Source of the DNA: Chondrus crispus
Lineage: Eukaryota; Rhodophyta; Florideophyceae; Gigartinales; Gigartinaceae
NCBI RefSeq assembly: GCF_000350225.1
Contig: NW_005179037.1
Location: 124,001 to 188,000, forward strand
DNA: 64,000 bases
Direction of reading: 5' to 3'
Made by a program: the position numbers and the translations under genes. Each line of letters starts with the position of its first letter. Position 1 is the stretch's first letter. Of this stretch, positions 42,524 to 52,416 are shown in pieces. The notes beneath the pieces are model-generated. The model ran no database searches. It was not told the DNA's origin and saw nothing but the letters and a program-made list of their open reading frames with translations.

Positions 42524-43889
42524 CGCAAGTTTCGGCCGCCCTCGGTCGCACCGCTCGGACGCTCGCCCGCGCAAAAGCCCCTGGGGAAAACAAGCGGCGC
42601 ACGTGCTATGAAGCCCCGGCAGCCAGCCGCGTGTGACTGCGCACCGCGAGGCAGCTCGTACCGGATGGATCCCGCGCAAATGGATGCAGATGCTTCCAAA
42701 ATTGGCCAACCCTCCGGGAGGGTGGTCCACAATCCGAAGTTCTCCCAAGCGTCCACGCGGATAGCTATCAGCCACGCCTAGCCGCACCGTTCGGATGATC
42801 GCGCTCGCACGCGCCTATGGAAAGGGAGAACCGTACCGGGAACCGGTACTTTGTATTGAGATGTATCGCGTTCGCCGGCTTTTTAATTTAGTCGCGATTT
42901 GGGCTACATTTTTCCCTCCCACGCTGCGGGAAAAAATCGTAGCCCGTTTCTGACAACGGCATCGTACTCCTGGGAGCATTCCGCGTCCGGTAGTGTCGCA
43001 TCGGGAAAACCGCATTCGGGCATATTTGGAAACCAAATCGGTTTCCTCCGGTTTCTTAACGTTTCTTATCGTTTCTTTCCGTTTCTAATTCGGGCTGGTG
43101 GAAAGAGGGCGCTCCGTACGGTTTTTGGATCGGTGTTGGCGCAATAGAGGCCGCTACCGCAAGGGAGACGCGTGAAACTACCGTGTGGTGCCGTACTACG
43201 GCGGGTGCGCCGCTCGCGCCACTCTTGGGATGGCAAATGAACGCAGATTCTTTACAAATTGGCCAGCCCTCCGGGAGGGTGGTTGACAAAGGGAAATTAC
43301 CCCGACCGTCCACACGGAGCTCGCGTCTCGCCCGTGTGCGGGGGGCAGGGCACAGCCGTCCTTCGACCCTCGCCCGGCCCTCCAGAGGGCCGCGGCGAGC
43401 GCTGCGTTGCGTGCGCGCAATGCCGCCGTCGCTCGACCGAATCGGACGAATCGACCGACGGGAGCGCGAGCCCGGCCAACTCGGGGGCCGATCGCGGCTC
43501 TCCGCAGAGGCGACGTCGTAGTTGGGACGCGGGAGGCGCTTGCGCCCACGCCGGAGCCCCCGCAGGGCTCGACTGTACGAAGGCGCTGCAGCAGGACTCT
43601 CGCGGTCGACCGTTCTCGGATGCGGCAGGAGCTACTGTAGGGGGATGCCGTCGCAGGAGGAGGAGGCAGCGCGCGCAGGAGAGTGAGGAGAGTGAGTTGA
43701 GGGTTCGGCCGGCTTGGCGTGAAGGGAAGTGAAGGACACGCTTACCGAATCGGACGAGACAGCGGGCTTACAGAGCGCCCGCTTAAAGAAGAGCTAGGAG
43801 GCATGGTCGTTCGCGCGCGCAGGGGAGAAGACAAATCGGAACGGAACTCCGTGGTCGGATGGGTGGTTGCTACGAGGACGTAGCGAAAG
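42524..43889 (+). other. TE-B2 3' non-coding region with an internal direct repeat
   Basis: About 1.4 kb between the pol stop and the polypurine tract. An 85-bp block recurs: 42676-42760 and 43233-43317, sharing GCAAATG, ATTGGCCA and CCTCCGGGAGGG palindromes. I looked here for an antisense gene like those of TE-A and TE-C1. Only short minus-strand frames exist (for example 43549-43196), without resemblance to either aORF. Confidence 0.6.
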
Positions 43890-43904
43890 CTAAGGAAGGG
43901 GGTC
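43890..43904 (+). promoter_or_regulatory. TE-B2 polypurine tract
   Basis: CTAAGGAAGGGGGTC lies immediately before the TGTAGTATAA of the 3' LTR, the plus-strand primer site. Confidence 0.75.
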
Positions 43905-44396
43905 TGTAGTATAACGACGGACGCGCGCGCGGGGAGATTATTATTCGTGCGGCCGTGCACGGTGTACACGTGGGCGGGTGTGCCCACGTGTAGGGAGCGC
44001 GCTCGTGCCGAGTGGTCGTAATCTGGCGTACGTGTACAGTAGTGCACGTGTCGGCCAAGCGGTAGTTTGCTAGTATTACGCGTGTACGCTAGCACACGTG
44101 GCATCCGTGCAGTAGTCTGTAAGCAACACGCGTGTACAGTAGTGCACACGTGTAGTAGCAGCGTCCGTGCGGTAGTAGCAATTATGGCGCTAGTTTTTTA
44201 ATTGTGTACAGTACCCGGCACGCACTAGGCGGCAGGTACTGTACTACTGTACTGGGACAGGTGTCCGAGACGTCCCCCTGCGGGGTTAAGACCTGGCACC
44301 CGTCCCCACCAGTAAACGGGGGCAAGCTCGCCCCCGTCCCTTTTGCGCCTACGTACGTCCGTTTCGGTTGTCCATCGCGCGCGCTGGCTTCTAACC
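43905..44396 (+). repeat. TE-B2 3' LTR, first part (492 bp)
   Basis: Matches the first 492 bases of the 5' LTR, then stops where TE-C1 begins. The last five bases, TAACC (44392-44396), are repeated right after TE-C1 at 56749-56753: the target-site duplication of the nested insertion. Confidence 0.93.
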
Positions 44397-45033
44397 TGTG
44401 GTATATGCGCCGTCGATTCGATTAGGTTTAGATCAGGGGCTGTAAGGCACGAACCTTACAGCCCACACGAGCCCACACGTGTACCACACGTGTGCAGGGC
44501 GTGCGCACACACACGTGGCACACACGTGTACTGTCAGCTCGATAGCTGACAGAGCCACCGCGCGCGACGACTCGCGCCGGCTACGGTAGCATGATACTGT
44601 AGTCTGGTATGATAACCGAACACTTGTACATTAAATAAGGGAGCGACCGACGGCGGAGGAAAGGGACAAGCACGGGCTTGTCCACGACCTTCCGCCTTGG
44701 TCGACAACCCACCGCTTAACCTAAAACACGAGTCCGCTCTCGCGTCTCGTTTAGGTAAGGGAACCGACGCGGGGTGCAGGCGCTACAGTGCGCGCGCGTG
44801 CAGCGATCCGCCTCCGCCCGTCGACACTGGCCCGCTACCCAGTGTCGCTCCGGGGCGTTGAGGCGTCGATCCGCTCCGCTGCGCAATCACTCGCGCCTGC
44901 CACCCTTCCCGCTCTACCACGCTACCAGGACCCGTGTCCTTTCCCTTTGCGTGTGTTCCGTCTTCCGCCGATCCGGAGTCTGCTACTGAACTGCGTGCAT
45001 ACACCCCCGCCGTTTGGGGGTGTTTATGCTACA
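44397..45033 (+). repeat. TE-C1 5' LTR, 637 bp
   Basis: Starts TGTGGTATAT and ends ATGCTACA. It holds four CACGTG palindromes (44476, 44487, 44512, 44523), a hairpin GGACAAGC/GCTTGTCC near 44666-44685 that is kept in the TE-C2 LTR, and a hairpin CACCCCC/GGGGGTG close to its 3' end. Short AT-rich motifs such as ACATTAAATAAGG (44628-44640) may be promoter sequence. Confidence 0.93.
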
Positions 45034-45034
45034 G

Positions 45035-45052
45035 TGGTCTCCCGACCTAGAA
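45035..45052 (+). promoter_or_regulatory. TE-C1 primer-binding site candidate
   Basis: TGGTCTCCCGACCTAGAA begins one base after the LTR. The TGG fits a tRNA CCA end. The part GGTCTCCCG is also complementary to CGGGAGACC, the 3' anticodon-stem and variable-loop sequence typical of eukaryotic tRNA-Asp. That raises the alternative of an internally cut tRNA primer; this is inference. Confidence 0.5.
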
Positions 45053-45113
45053 GACCCTGGAGTCCGATCTCCGAGAAGACTTCCGCTTCCCTCCGCGAAC
45101 CGATCGCGTCGAG

Positions 45114-47684
45114 ATGAGCCAAGAGCTCGAGCCCTCGATCCGCTCCGAAGCGGCGGATCTGAGTCCGGCCGCTGTGCAGTCCCCATCCGCCCCGTCGGGC
45201 GACGGCGACGCAGGTCCTCGTGACCGCGAACCGTCGCTCGGATCCTCCGAGGAAAGAGCGGCGGCGATGTTCGAACGCATAGCCGAATACATCGAGGAAG
45301 TCCGTACTTCCCTTCGGATCGATGTATCGGACCATGTATACACTCGATGTATGGCCGAACTCCGCTCCCTGCGTGAAGGGAGGTTCGATAGAGTGACGCA
45401 GTCCTTAGAGAATCTCCGAGCACTGATCGACGAGTTACACTCGCGGATCGTGCTCGTCGAAGACTCCCGTTTCGCCTCGCCCGGACCGTCCGGCCAAGGT
45501 CGCCCTGAGAGGCCGACCTCGGTGAGACGACCCCAGGACCGAACCTCTCCGTCCGCAGAGCAATTGGGTGCGTTCGCGCACCTCTCCGCTGAGCTCGACG
45601 CCACTCGTCGGCGTGCTCGTGACATGGAACGTACCATGGCCGAAAGGCTACCCGGTGCCCCCCCGAGAGGGCCCGGTGGTACCGTACCTCCGAGCGCCGC
45701 CGCCCCCGAAGGTTGGCGTCCGACTGGTGCCGCTACCAGTCGGACTACAGAAGGAAGCCGCCCTCCGATAGACGCGAACTTCGCGTCTGAGACCCAAGCC
45801 TTGCCGCCTATCGTCGGAAGTAGGCGGCAAGTGGACCACGTATCGTACGCGGACGAACAGGACCGTGGAGGAGCCGCCCGCGGATCCGGAGAACCGATGT
45901 TCTCCGTCGATCCCCGCTGGGGCGGCTATCCGCCGGCGAGTTACGCCGAGCATCCAGGTCCGGTAGTCGTCCGTACGCTACCGGTTACCTCCTTCGGCAC
46001 GCTGGGTCTCGCTGAACCCGGGCTCGAGCCGGTACATACGATGATCCAAGAGTTCAGCGCCGTTGCTGACTATCGTATGTACCGCTTGGATAACACCTCG
46101 AGGCTCGTTACCTCGGGTGACGCGGGACGGATCGCGAAGTACGTCCAACGCTGTCGTGGGATCCGTCCCACGATGCGCAGCTTCGACGGTACCGACCCCA
46201 TCCAGCTGCTGCCGTTCTTGAAGGATATCCGAATCACCTTCAACTCGCAACACCTGACCGAAGGTGTTGCGGTACGAGTCCTCGCGCATTTCCTCGAGCG
46301 CGACGCGGAGCGACTGTATACGAGTTATACGATGCGTGGCCTCCGCGCCGGCCAGCTCCACGAAGACGTGAGCTGGCCGGGGCTCGTGAACCAATTCTTA
46401 AAACGCTACCTCACGGACGACGTGTTGGGTGAAGCGTACGACGCTGTCGCTACGGCGCGACAGCAACCGCATGAGACGGAAAGCACGTTTGCTGACCGAC
46501 TCGAGACTGCCGCGTTCCGATGCACGGCAGTCTTCTCCGAACAGTCCCTCGCGCACTACTTCGTGCGGGGACTTGCACCGGCAACCCGTGCCGCAGTATC
46601 CGAAACTGTGCAAAGGCTGCCAGGCAGTCAGAAGACCGATCTTCCGACCATCCGCCGTATCGCCACGGCGGAAGGTACAACGTACCGCGCCCGGCGCGGT
46701 TTACCTCTGCCGGATTCGAAACCGGCAGGGAGGGCTGGCAGGACTACGAAGTCCGCCGCGACAAGTTCACCCGCCTCGACCCTCCATATCGGGGAGGATG
46801 AGTGGCAGGCCGACCCTGTCCTCATTACGCAAGGAGCAGGGCCCGTGGGGGCACGAACCCCCTCACCGATGTCGACTGGAACGACGTCGAGTTACGCGAC
46901 CGCATTCGCGGCCACTCCGAGAGTGGCAAGGGGCACGGACCCCCGCGTCGCCGAGCTCGATATCTCGAGTCGAGATAAGGGAAGCGCCTCGCCTCTCGTG
47001 CCCCTCCTCACCGATGAGGAGGCGCGGCACGCGGCGACCTTCGCCTCAACGGACGGCAGCGCTTACGTGTGCTGGCTATGCCGTACGTATGGGCATGCCA
47101 TGTACGCGTGCCCGTTCCTGTCGCCGGAACAACGAATGTTCACGGCGTACAGGAACTACCGCTACCAGATGGAGACGCGCCCCGGTGCGCGCAATCTCCT
47201 CCGGCAAGCGGTGGGCGAGGGCCGTCCCCCGCGTCAAGGTTTCCCGATCCGAACGGGTGGGGGCGCACGCTTCGCCCCCCGTGGAGGCGGGTACCGTCGT
47301 AACGAAGTCGATCGTCGGGATCGACCCGCCTATCGCCAGGCGGACACGAGGTACCCGCGCCAAGGAGAGAGAGGGGACCGAGACCGCTCACGGTTACCCC
47401 AGCAGGTACAAAATGCGATAATGTACCTGCAAGACTGGGTAGAGGACCCGTACCCTCTACCCACGGAGGGTCACGAAGGAGAGCCGACTCGCTTCGTCCC
47501 CCATATCCTGCGACGACCGGACGCCGCAGGTCAAGGCCCGGAAGTACCGGAGTACTTCGCCAAGGCCGCCGAGCCGCAGTGGGGGAATCGTCCCGACCCA
47601 CGCGACCGGCTACCGGAAGAAGACCTGGCCGTCGATAGCCAGGAGGTTAGCTCCGATAGCACGGGTAGTTCGAAAAAAGGGTAA
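45114..47684 (+). CDS. gag: TE-C1 gag, 856 aa, intact
   Basis: Gag polyprotein. The N-terminal 250 residues are acidic and Pro-rich, with a possible helical segment at about 60-110. The core at about 300-480 includes the conserved RMYRLDN and VAVRVLAHFLE stretches typical of Ty3-like gag. The CCHC zinc knuckle (CWLC-X4-H-X4-C) is near residues 652-665, followed by an Arg/Gly-rich tail suited to nucleic acid binding. The stop follows directly on an A-rich slippery run and precedes an 8-bp stem-loop. The start is the first ATG after the primer-binding site, 80 bases from the LTR, without upstream ATGs. TE-C2 keeps recognisable pieces of the same protein. Confidence 0.93.
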   Translation: MSQELEPSIRSEAADLSPAAVQSPSAPSGDGDAGPRDREPSLGSSEERAAAMFERIAEYIEEVRTSLRIDVSDHVYTRCMAELRSLREGRFDRVTQSLENLRALIDELHSRIVLVEDSRFASPGPSGQGRPERPTSVRRPQDRTSPSAEQLGAFAHLSAELDATRRRARDMERTMAERLPGAPPRGPGGTVPPSAAAPEGWRPTGAATSRTTEGSRPPIDANFASETQALPPIVGSRRQVDHVSYADEQDRGGAARGSGEPMFSVDPRWGGYPPASYAEHPGPVVVRTLPVTSFGTLGLAEPGLEPVHTMIQEFSAVADYRMYRLDNTSRLVTSGDAGRIAKYVQRCRGIRPTMRSFDGTDPIQLLPFLKDIRITFNSQHLTEGVAVRVLAHFLERDAERLYTSYTMRGLRAGQLHEDVSWPGLVNQFLKRYLTDDVLGEAYDAVATARQQPHETESTFADRLETAAFRCTAVFSEQSLAHYFVRGLAPATRAAVSETVQRLPGSQKTDLPTIRRIATAEGTTYRARRGLPLPDSKPAGRAGRTTKSAATSSPASTLHIGEDEWQADPVLITQGAGPVGARTPSPMSTGTTSSYATAFAATPRVARGTDPRVAELDISSRDKGSASPLVPLLTDEEARHAATFASTDGSAYVCWLCRTYGHAMYACPFLSPEQRMFTAYRNYRYQMETRPGARNLLRQAVGEGRPPRQGFPIRTGGGARFAPRGGGYRRNEVDRRDRPAYRQADTRYPRQGERGDRDRSRLPQQVQNAIMYLQDWVEDPYPLPTEGHEGEPTRFVPHILRRPDAAGQGPEVPEYFAKAAEPQWGNRPDPRDRLPEEDLAVDSQEVSSDSTGSSKKG

Positions 47685-47721
47685 AGACGGTTACGTACAC
47701 GCGGTCGCGTGAGCCGTCTTT
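47672..47721 (+). promoter_or_regulatory. Candidate -1 ribosomal frameshift signal between TE-C1 gag and pol
   Basis: Gag-frame codons read TCG AAA AAA GGG TAA. The run G-AAA-AAA allows a -1 slip just before the stop. Four bases later AAAGACGG (47683-47690) pairs perfectly with CCGTCTTT (47714-47721). The -1 frame is open from before the slip site through to the pol ATG at 47825 and beyond. Slippery run, short spacer and stable stem together are the standard layout of a programmed -1 frameshift. Confidence 0.7.
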
Positions 47722-47824
47722 TCCCCACGAACTAGACCCGACCCCGCGTGCTCGCCAAGGACACGGGGGGTATTGTCCGATAATACATCCCCCGCTACCG
47801 GAGGCGAGCACGGGAACCCCTGTA

Positions 47825-50800
47825 ATGCCGATACAGGAGGGAGCACACGTCGAGGCCTCCGAAGGCCCGACGTTAGGGGAACAAGACACCGGGACAGCCG
47901 ACGTCCCGGTGAGGCGTAACGATGGCGCCAGGGGCAACGACGACCGAAAAGGTTCGCTCGACCCCCTGATTCCCGCGAGCCCAAGGTCGCCGGAGAAAGG
48001 TCCGTGTCGTACGGACTCGAGTAATCCGAGGGGGGTCACTGATCCGCGGACGCCCCAAGGAAGGGGGAGAAGGAAACGCAAGCGGGGCCAGCAACGAAAT
48101 CGAAGGCCCCGGCGGAACGACCTCACCGATAAGGTCACCCCGAAGGTTGTCGACGGCGTCATTTGCCTTCTGACGTCGAAGATCTACAATGTCCTCGGCT
48201 CGATAGCCACAGAGGGAAATGCATTTAAACCCCGCACGATCGCTGTTGATACGTGCTCGGGGTATAATCTGGTGAGGAAGGCCGACCTTCCCCCCGATTG
48301 GACGCGTTACGTCGTGCACGACGCACCTCTGCCACGATTGGCAGGCGCGAATAGCAACCCCCTCAAGCTTTCGGCCGTCGTCCGCCTGGCTGTGCGGTTG
48401 AGGAACACGGTGTTCCGAATTCCGTTCGTAGTCGCGGACCAGCTCGCCGTGCCGGTCCTTCTCGGCACGGCCTTCATCGATACGCACGTGCGATGTATCG
48501 ACATCGAAGCTCAACGATTGGAGCTACGCCAAGGCGGTTCCGTCGCCATCGTTGACGGAAAGGGGGAGTCGACTGCCCCTACCAGGCGACACGGACGACA
48601 CACGGGTCGGCCAGACGTAGGCGAGGAGGCCCCGCAAGCGATCCGAATCGCCCGCCGGGTTACCATCCCCGCGAGGTCGCAAGCCCGAGTGCGCGTCACC
48701 ACTGCCGGGAGGGGCCTCGTATTCATGGAGCCGAAGCCGTCACTTCAACACCGACATGGAGTGAGGCTGACGAACGGCGTCGTCGAGGTACTGCCGAATC
48801 AGACCTTCGACGTCCTCGTCGCGAACTTTTCGCGACGGGAAAGGCGGCTTCCGAAGCACACCGTCGTAGGGTATGCGACGCGCAACCCCCTCGCGATCCT
48901 GACGCCCGAACGTTGCGTCGCCGAGGGGGTCGCCCACGCGCTACACCTGACCGACTTGACCGATCAAGTCGGGAAGGCAAGAGCCGGACGACCAAGCTCC
49001 GATGAGCTAGAGACCGTTAGGAGGGAACAGGTGGGTACGGACGATCGGCCACCTAGAGACCAACCGACGGCGGGAGGCACCGTAAACATCCACAAAAAGG
49101 ATCCCAAAAATCCACCGATGGATTGGGAAAAAGAGGTGGACTTGTCATACATCGACGATGACAAGCTCTGTGGCCACGTACTCGAGATGCTCCGTAAGCA
49201 TTCGAGTCTGTGGAGCGGTGCGCTCGGAACGATCCGAGCCACGGAACACCGCATCCCTCTCGAACCGGGAACGAAACCGATTCGTTCGATGCCCTATCGG
49301 AAGGGGCCCGCCATGCGCGAGATGGTTGCCAAGGAGGTCAACCAAATGCTGAACGCAGGGGTTATCGAACCTGCGAGCACCGAGTGGGCGTCCCCGGTGG
49401 TGCTCGTCCCGAAAAAAGACGGCTCTCTTCGGTTCTGCGTGGACTACCGGCGTCTCAACGCGAAGACGGCAGCGGATTCGTATCCGCTGCCCCGGATGGA
49501 CGACTGCATCGACTCGTTAGGAGATGCAGCCGTCTTTACGACGTTGGACTGCAATTCCGGTTATTGGCAGATCCCCGTCGCTCCGGAGGACCGGGATAAG
49601 ACCACGTTTACGACGCACATGGGCACGTTTCGCCACCTGCGCATGCCGTTCGGACTAAAAGGGGCACCGGCCACCTTCCAACGTGCATTGGATATTATCC
49701 TTTCCGGAGTCCGCTGGCAAATATGCCTCGTCTATCTCGATGACGTCATAGTGTTCTCGCGTACGGACGCGGAACACGCGAAGCATCTCGACACTGTCTT
49801 GAGCTTGTTAGGGAGTGCCGGCATCTCCCTCAAGCTCAAGAAGTGTAGCTTCTTTCAACCGAAGGTACGCTACCTGGGGCACGTCATCTCCCCAGGTAAG
49901 TTGAGCGTGGCCGATACGGCGGCCGACGCCTTCCGGACGTTCACGTTCCCGAGGACGCTGACGCAGGTGCGCTCGTTCCTCGGGGCGTGTAACGTATATC
50001 GCCGCTTCGTTAAGGGCTTCTCGAAAATAGCCCGTCCGTTGACGGATATGACGCGCAAGGATTCGGATCCTGACTTCTATAATCCTACTGAAGATCAACT
50101 CCAGGCGTTCGAGAACCTTAAGGAGTGCATGATCGCTCCGCCGATCCTCGCGTTGCCTCGGCATGGACGACCGTACATGATCGACACCGACGCGAGCGCC
50201 TACCAACTAGGCTGCACGCTGCTCCAAGAGCACGACCAGCCAAACGATTGGCGCCCCGTTGGGTACTGGTCTTACTCGCTGAACGACAGCGAACGAAACT
50301 ACAGCGCTACCGAGCGCGAATGCTTCGCCGTAGTGTGGGCCGTCCGCACACTACGGCCGTACGTTGAGGGCACGAAGTTCACCGTCCGAACGGATCACGA
50401 TGCCTTGAGGTGGCTCATGTCCCTCACCGAGAGTTCCGGAAGACTCACCCGATGGCGGCTACGTCTGGCCGAATACGACTTCACCATTCAGTACCGCCCC
50501 GGGCGCGTGCACCAGGTACCGGACGCCCTGTCACGCCTCGTGTCGCCGAGAGTCGCCGACGACCCTCGCCCCACCGTCGGAGTGGATGACGACATTCCCA
50601 CCTTCGACGTGTGCACGACCGTTCGCGACGTATCGAACGAGCTCGCGGGCCACGTTTGCATCGCGAGCTGCGACCACGAGGTCGAGCACGTCTTCGCGAC
50701 GACACGGAACCAAGCCAGCTCACGCAGAAGGTCGCGCTCCCGAGCGCGCGACGAGCCAAGGGGCGACGACGAAGCCCCCGCTCTCCAAGGACCCAATTCG

Positions 50801-52405
50801 TTCTGGGAGGAGAATGACGAGTTCGACGCCACCGACATCGAGCGCGCCGCAGACCACGAGGCTGGCGCGCCCGACTCTTCGGTCGCCCCTCCGCAGGACG
50901 ACCTTCCGGCTCCTCTTACGATAGAGGAGATCGCCGAAGAGCAACGCGTAGATGACTTCTGCCAAACCGTTTTGGCACGACAGTCAGAGTCCCGGGACTC
51001 CGCATTCTTCGAGGACCACCAGGGGGTGCTCAAACGGAGACACCCCTTCGACCCTGCTATCGTGCAGGTGGTGGTACCTCGGACGCTCCGCGCCAGGCTT
51101 CTTCGCCTGTGCCACAACCCGGTCATCGCAGGGCACCCGGGCCAGAATCGTATGTACTACGCGCTCCGTCGCGAGTACTACTGGCCTCATCTGGCGGCAG
51201 ATGTTGCCGCCACGGTGCGAGGTTGTCGAACCTGCGCGATGAACCGGGTCAAGCTGAGGAAACATCTCAACCGATTGAGATTGTTTCCAGCTACGAGGCC
51301 GCTCGAGAGTCTGGCCATCGACATCTTGGGGCCGCTCCCCAAGACGAAGTCAGGGAAACGGTTCCTGCTCGTGATCACGGACCGTTTTAGCAAGCTGACG
51401 CAAGTCGCTGCGCTCCGCACGATAACCGCATACACCGTCGCAGTTGCGTTCTGCGAATCGTGGGTGTTCAAGTACGGCGTTCCGCGCACGTTGCTGTCGG
51501 ATAACGGACCGCAGTTTAATGCCAAGTTCTTCCACAGCACGTGCCGTGTTCTGGGGATAACTAATATGTACACATCGGCGTACCATCCCCAGACGAACGG
51601 GCAAGTCGAGCGATACAACCGAACGATCGCTGCGATGCTACGCAACTACGTAGGCGAGCATCAAGATGACTGGGACGTGTACGTAGGGCCGCTTACGTAT
51701 GCGTATAACTCCCACGTACACCGCACCACCAACACGACGCCGTTCGAGCTCGTGCTCAGCAGACCACCGCTAGAGTTCTCGCTTCGACGAGCCGACGGTG
51801 ACGTTCCCCCTGCCGACAGGGGGAACCAACGTGCAGAGTTCCTCAAGACCTTGGATTCGACAATCCAGAGGGCCTACGGGAGCCTGCGTCGGACGCAGGC
51901 TCGCTACAAGCGCGACTTTGATAAGCGCATACGACGGATCAATTCGCGACTCCGTCCCGGAGAGTACGTATACCTCAACCCCACCGACGGAGGGAAGACT
52001 TCGAACAAGCTCGCGTCCCCAGCAGTGGGGCCCTACCGTGTCCTCGCGAACGACCGCCGAACCATCACGATCGATCGTGATGGGGTCACTGAGCGGGTCT
52101 CCGCAGATCGCTGCGTGTACGCGCCACCGCCGACGGACGCACTACGGGCGAGCACGACAACCCCAGCTGACCTCGCCGACAAGGTCAGAGAGGGGACACA
52201 GTACGCTGTCGAGCGACTACTGAAGCACCGAGATATGGAAGACGGAACTATCGAGTTCCTCATCAAGTGGGCGGATTTCGACACGCCCACCTGGACTGCG
52301 CGGACTCACGTCCCGGAGGAGTTGGTGTCTCGTTACGCCCAACGCCTCCGGAGGCGCACCGGCATGGACCTCAACTCAAACGTGAACGCGGACGTTCACG
52401 CTTGA
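47825..52405 (+). CDS. pol: TE-C1 pol polyprotein, 1,526 aa, intact
   Basis: Complete chromovirus-type Pol. From the ATG: a basic linker to about 110; protease with active Asp 142 in the motif DTCSGYN (the usual third residue, Gly, is Cys here); RT about 500-690 with YLDD near 637; RNase H about 780-900 (DTDAS, TEREC, RTDHDAL, PDALSRL); integrase HHCC finger about 1092-1142; catalytic D near 1162 (AIDILG), D near 1226 (SDNGPQF) and E near 1260 (GQVERYN); chromodomain about 1457-1506 (aromatic positions Y, W and W seen). The ATG is used only as a coordinate anchor; the open -1 frame reaches back into gag, so the natural product is probably a Gag-Pol fusion. No stop or frameshift is seen. Confidence 0.95.
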   Translation: MPIQEGAHVEASEGPTLGEQDTGTADVPVRRNDGARGNDDRKGSLDPLIPASPRSPEKGPCRTDSSNPRGVTDPRTPQGRGRRKRKRGQQRNRRPRRNDLTDKVTPKVVDGVICLLTSKIYNVLGSIATEGNAFKPRTIAVDTCSGYNLVRKADLPPDWTRYVVHDAPLPRLAGANSNPLKLSAVVRLAVRLRNTVFRIPFVVADQLAVPVLLGTAFIDTHVRCIDIEAQRLELRQGGSVAIVDGKGESTAPTRRHGRHTGRPDVGEEAPQAIRIARRVTIPARSQARVRVTTAGRGLVFMEPKPSLQHRHGVRLTNGVVEVLPNQTFDVLVANFSRRERRLPKHTVVGYATRNPLAILTPERCVAEGVAHALHLTDLTDQVGKARAGRPSSDELETVRREQVGTDDRPPRDQPTAGGTVNIHKKDPKNPPMDWEKEVDLSYIDDDKLCGHVLEMLRKHSSLWSGALGTIRATEHRIPLEPGTKPIRSMPYRKGPAMREMVAKEVNQMLNAGVIEPASTEWASPVVLVPKKDGSLRFCVDYRRLNAKTAADSYPLPRMDDCIDSLGDAAVFTTLDCNSGYWQIPVAPEDRDKTTFTTHMGTFRHLRMPFGLKGAPATFQRALDIILSGVRWQICLVYLDDVIVFSRTDAEHAKHLDTVLSLLGSAGISLKLKKCSFFQPKVRYLGHVISPGKLSVADTAADAFRTFTFPRTLTQVRSFLGACNVYRRFVKGFSKIARPLTDMTRKDSDPDFYNPTEDQLQAFENLKECMIAPPILALPRHGRPYMIDTDASAYQLGCTLLQEHDQPNDWRPVGYWSYSLNDSERNYSATERECFAVVWAVRTLRPYVEGTKFTVRTDHDALRWLMSLTESSGRLTRWRLRLAEYDFTIQYRPGRVHQVPDALSRLVSPRVADDPRPTVGVDDDIPTFDVCTTVRDVSNELAGHVCIASCDHEVEHVFATTRNQASSRRRSRSRARDEPRGDDEAPALQGPNSFWEENDEFDATDIERAADHEAGAPDSSVAPPQDDLPAPLTIEEIAEEQRVDDFCQTVLARQSESRDSAFFEDHQGVLKRRHPFDPAIVQVVVPRTLRARLLRLCHNPVIAGHPGQNRMYYALRREYYWPHLAADVAATVRGCRTCAMNRVKLRKHLNRLRLFPATRPLESLAIDILGPLPKTKSGKRFLLVITDRFSKLTQVAALRTITAYTVAVAFCESWVFKYGVPRTLLSDNGPQFNAKFFHSTCRVLGITNMYTSAYHPQTNGQVERYNRTIAAMLRNYVGEHQDDWDVYVGPLTYAYNSHVHRTTNTTPFELVLSRPPLEFSLRRADGDVPPADRGNQRAEFLKTLDSTIQRAYGSLRRTQARYKRDFDKRIRRINSRLRPGEYVYLNPTDGGKTSNKLASPAVGPYRVLANDRRTITIDRDGVTERVSADRCVYAPPPTDALRASTTTPADLADKVREGTQYAVERLLKHRDMEDGTIEFLIKWADFDTPTWTARTHVPEELVSRYAQRLRRRTGMDLNSNVNADVHA

Positions 52406-52416
52406 AGAGGGGGCCC
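52382..52416 (+). repeat. Pol-end hairpin plus polypurine tract, internal copy
   Basis: GTGAACG-CGGA-CGTTCAC (a 7-bp hairpin that also encodes the last residues of Pol) followed by GAAGAGGGGGCCCC. It matches 56077-56111 at 33 of 35 positions. The second copy sits directly before the 3' LTR, so the entire antisense-gene segment is bracketed by this duplication. Confidence 0.85.

Noticed and set aside
42524..43889. An antisense gene in TE-B like those of TE-A and TE-C1
   Set aside because: The 1.4-kb region has only short minus-strand frames with no shared motifs; direct repeats explain its structure better.
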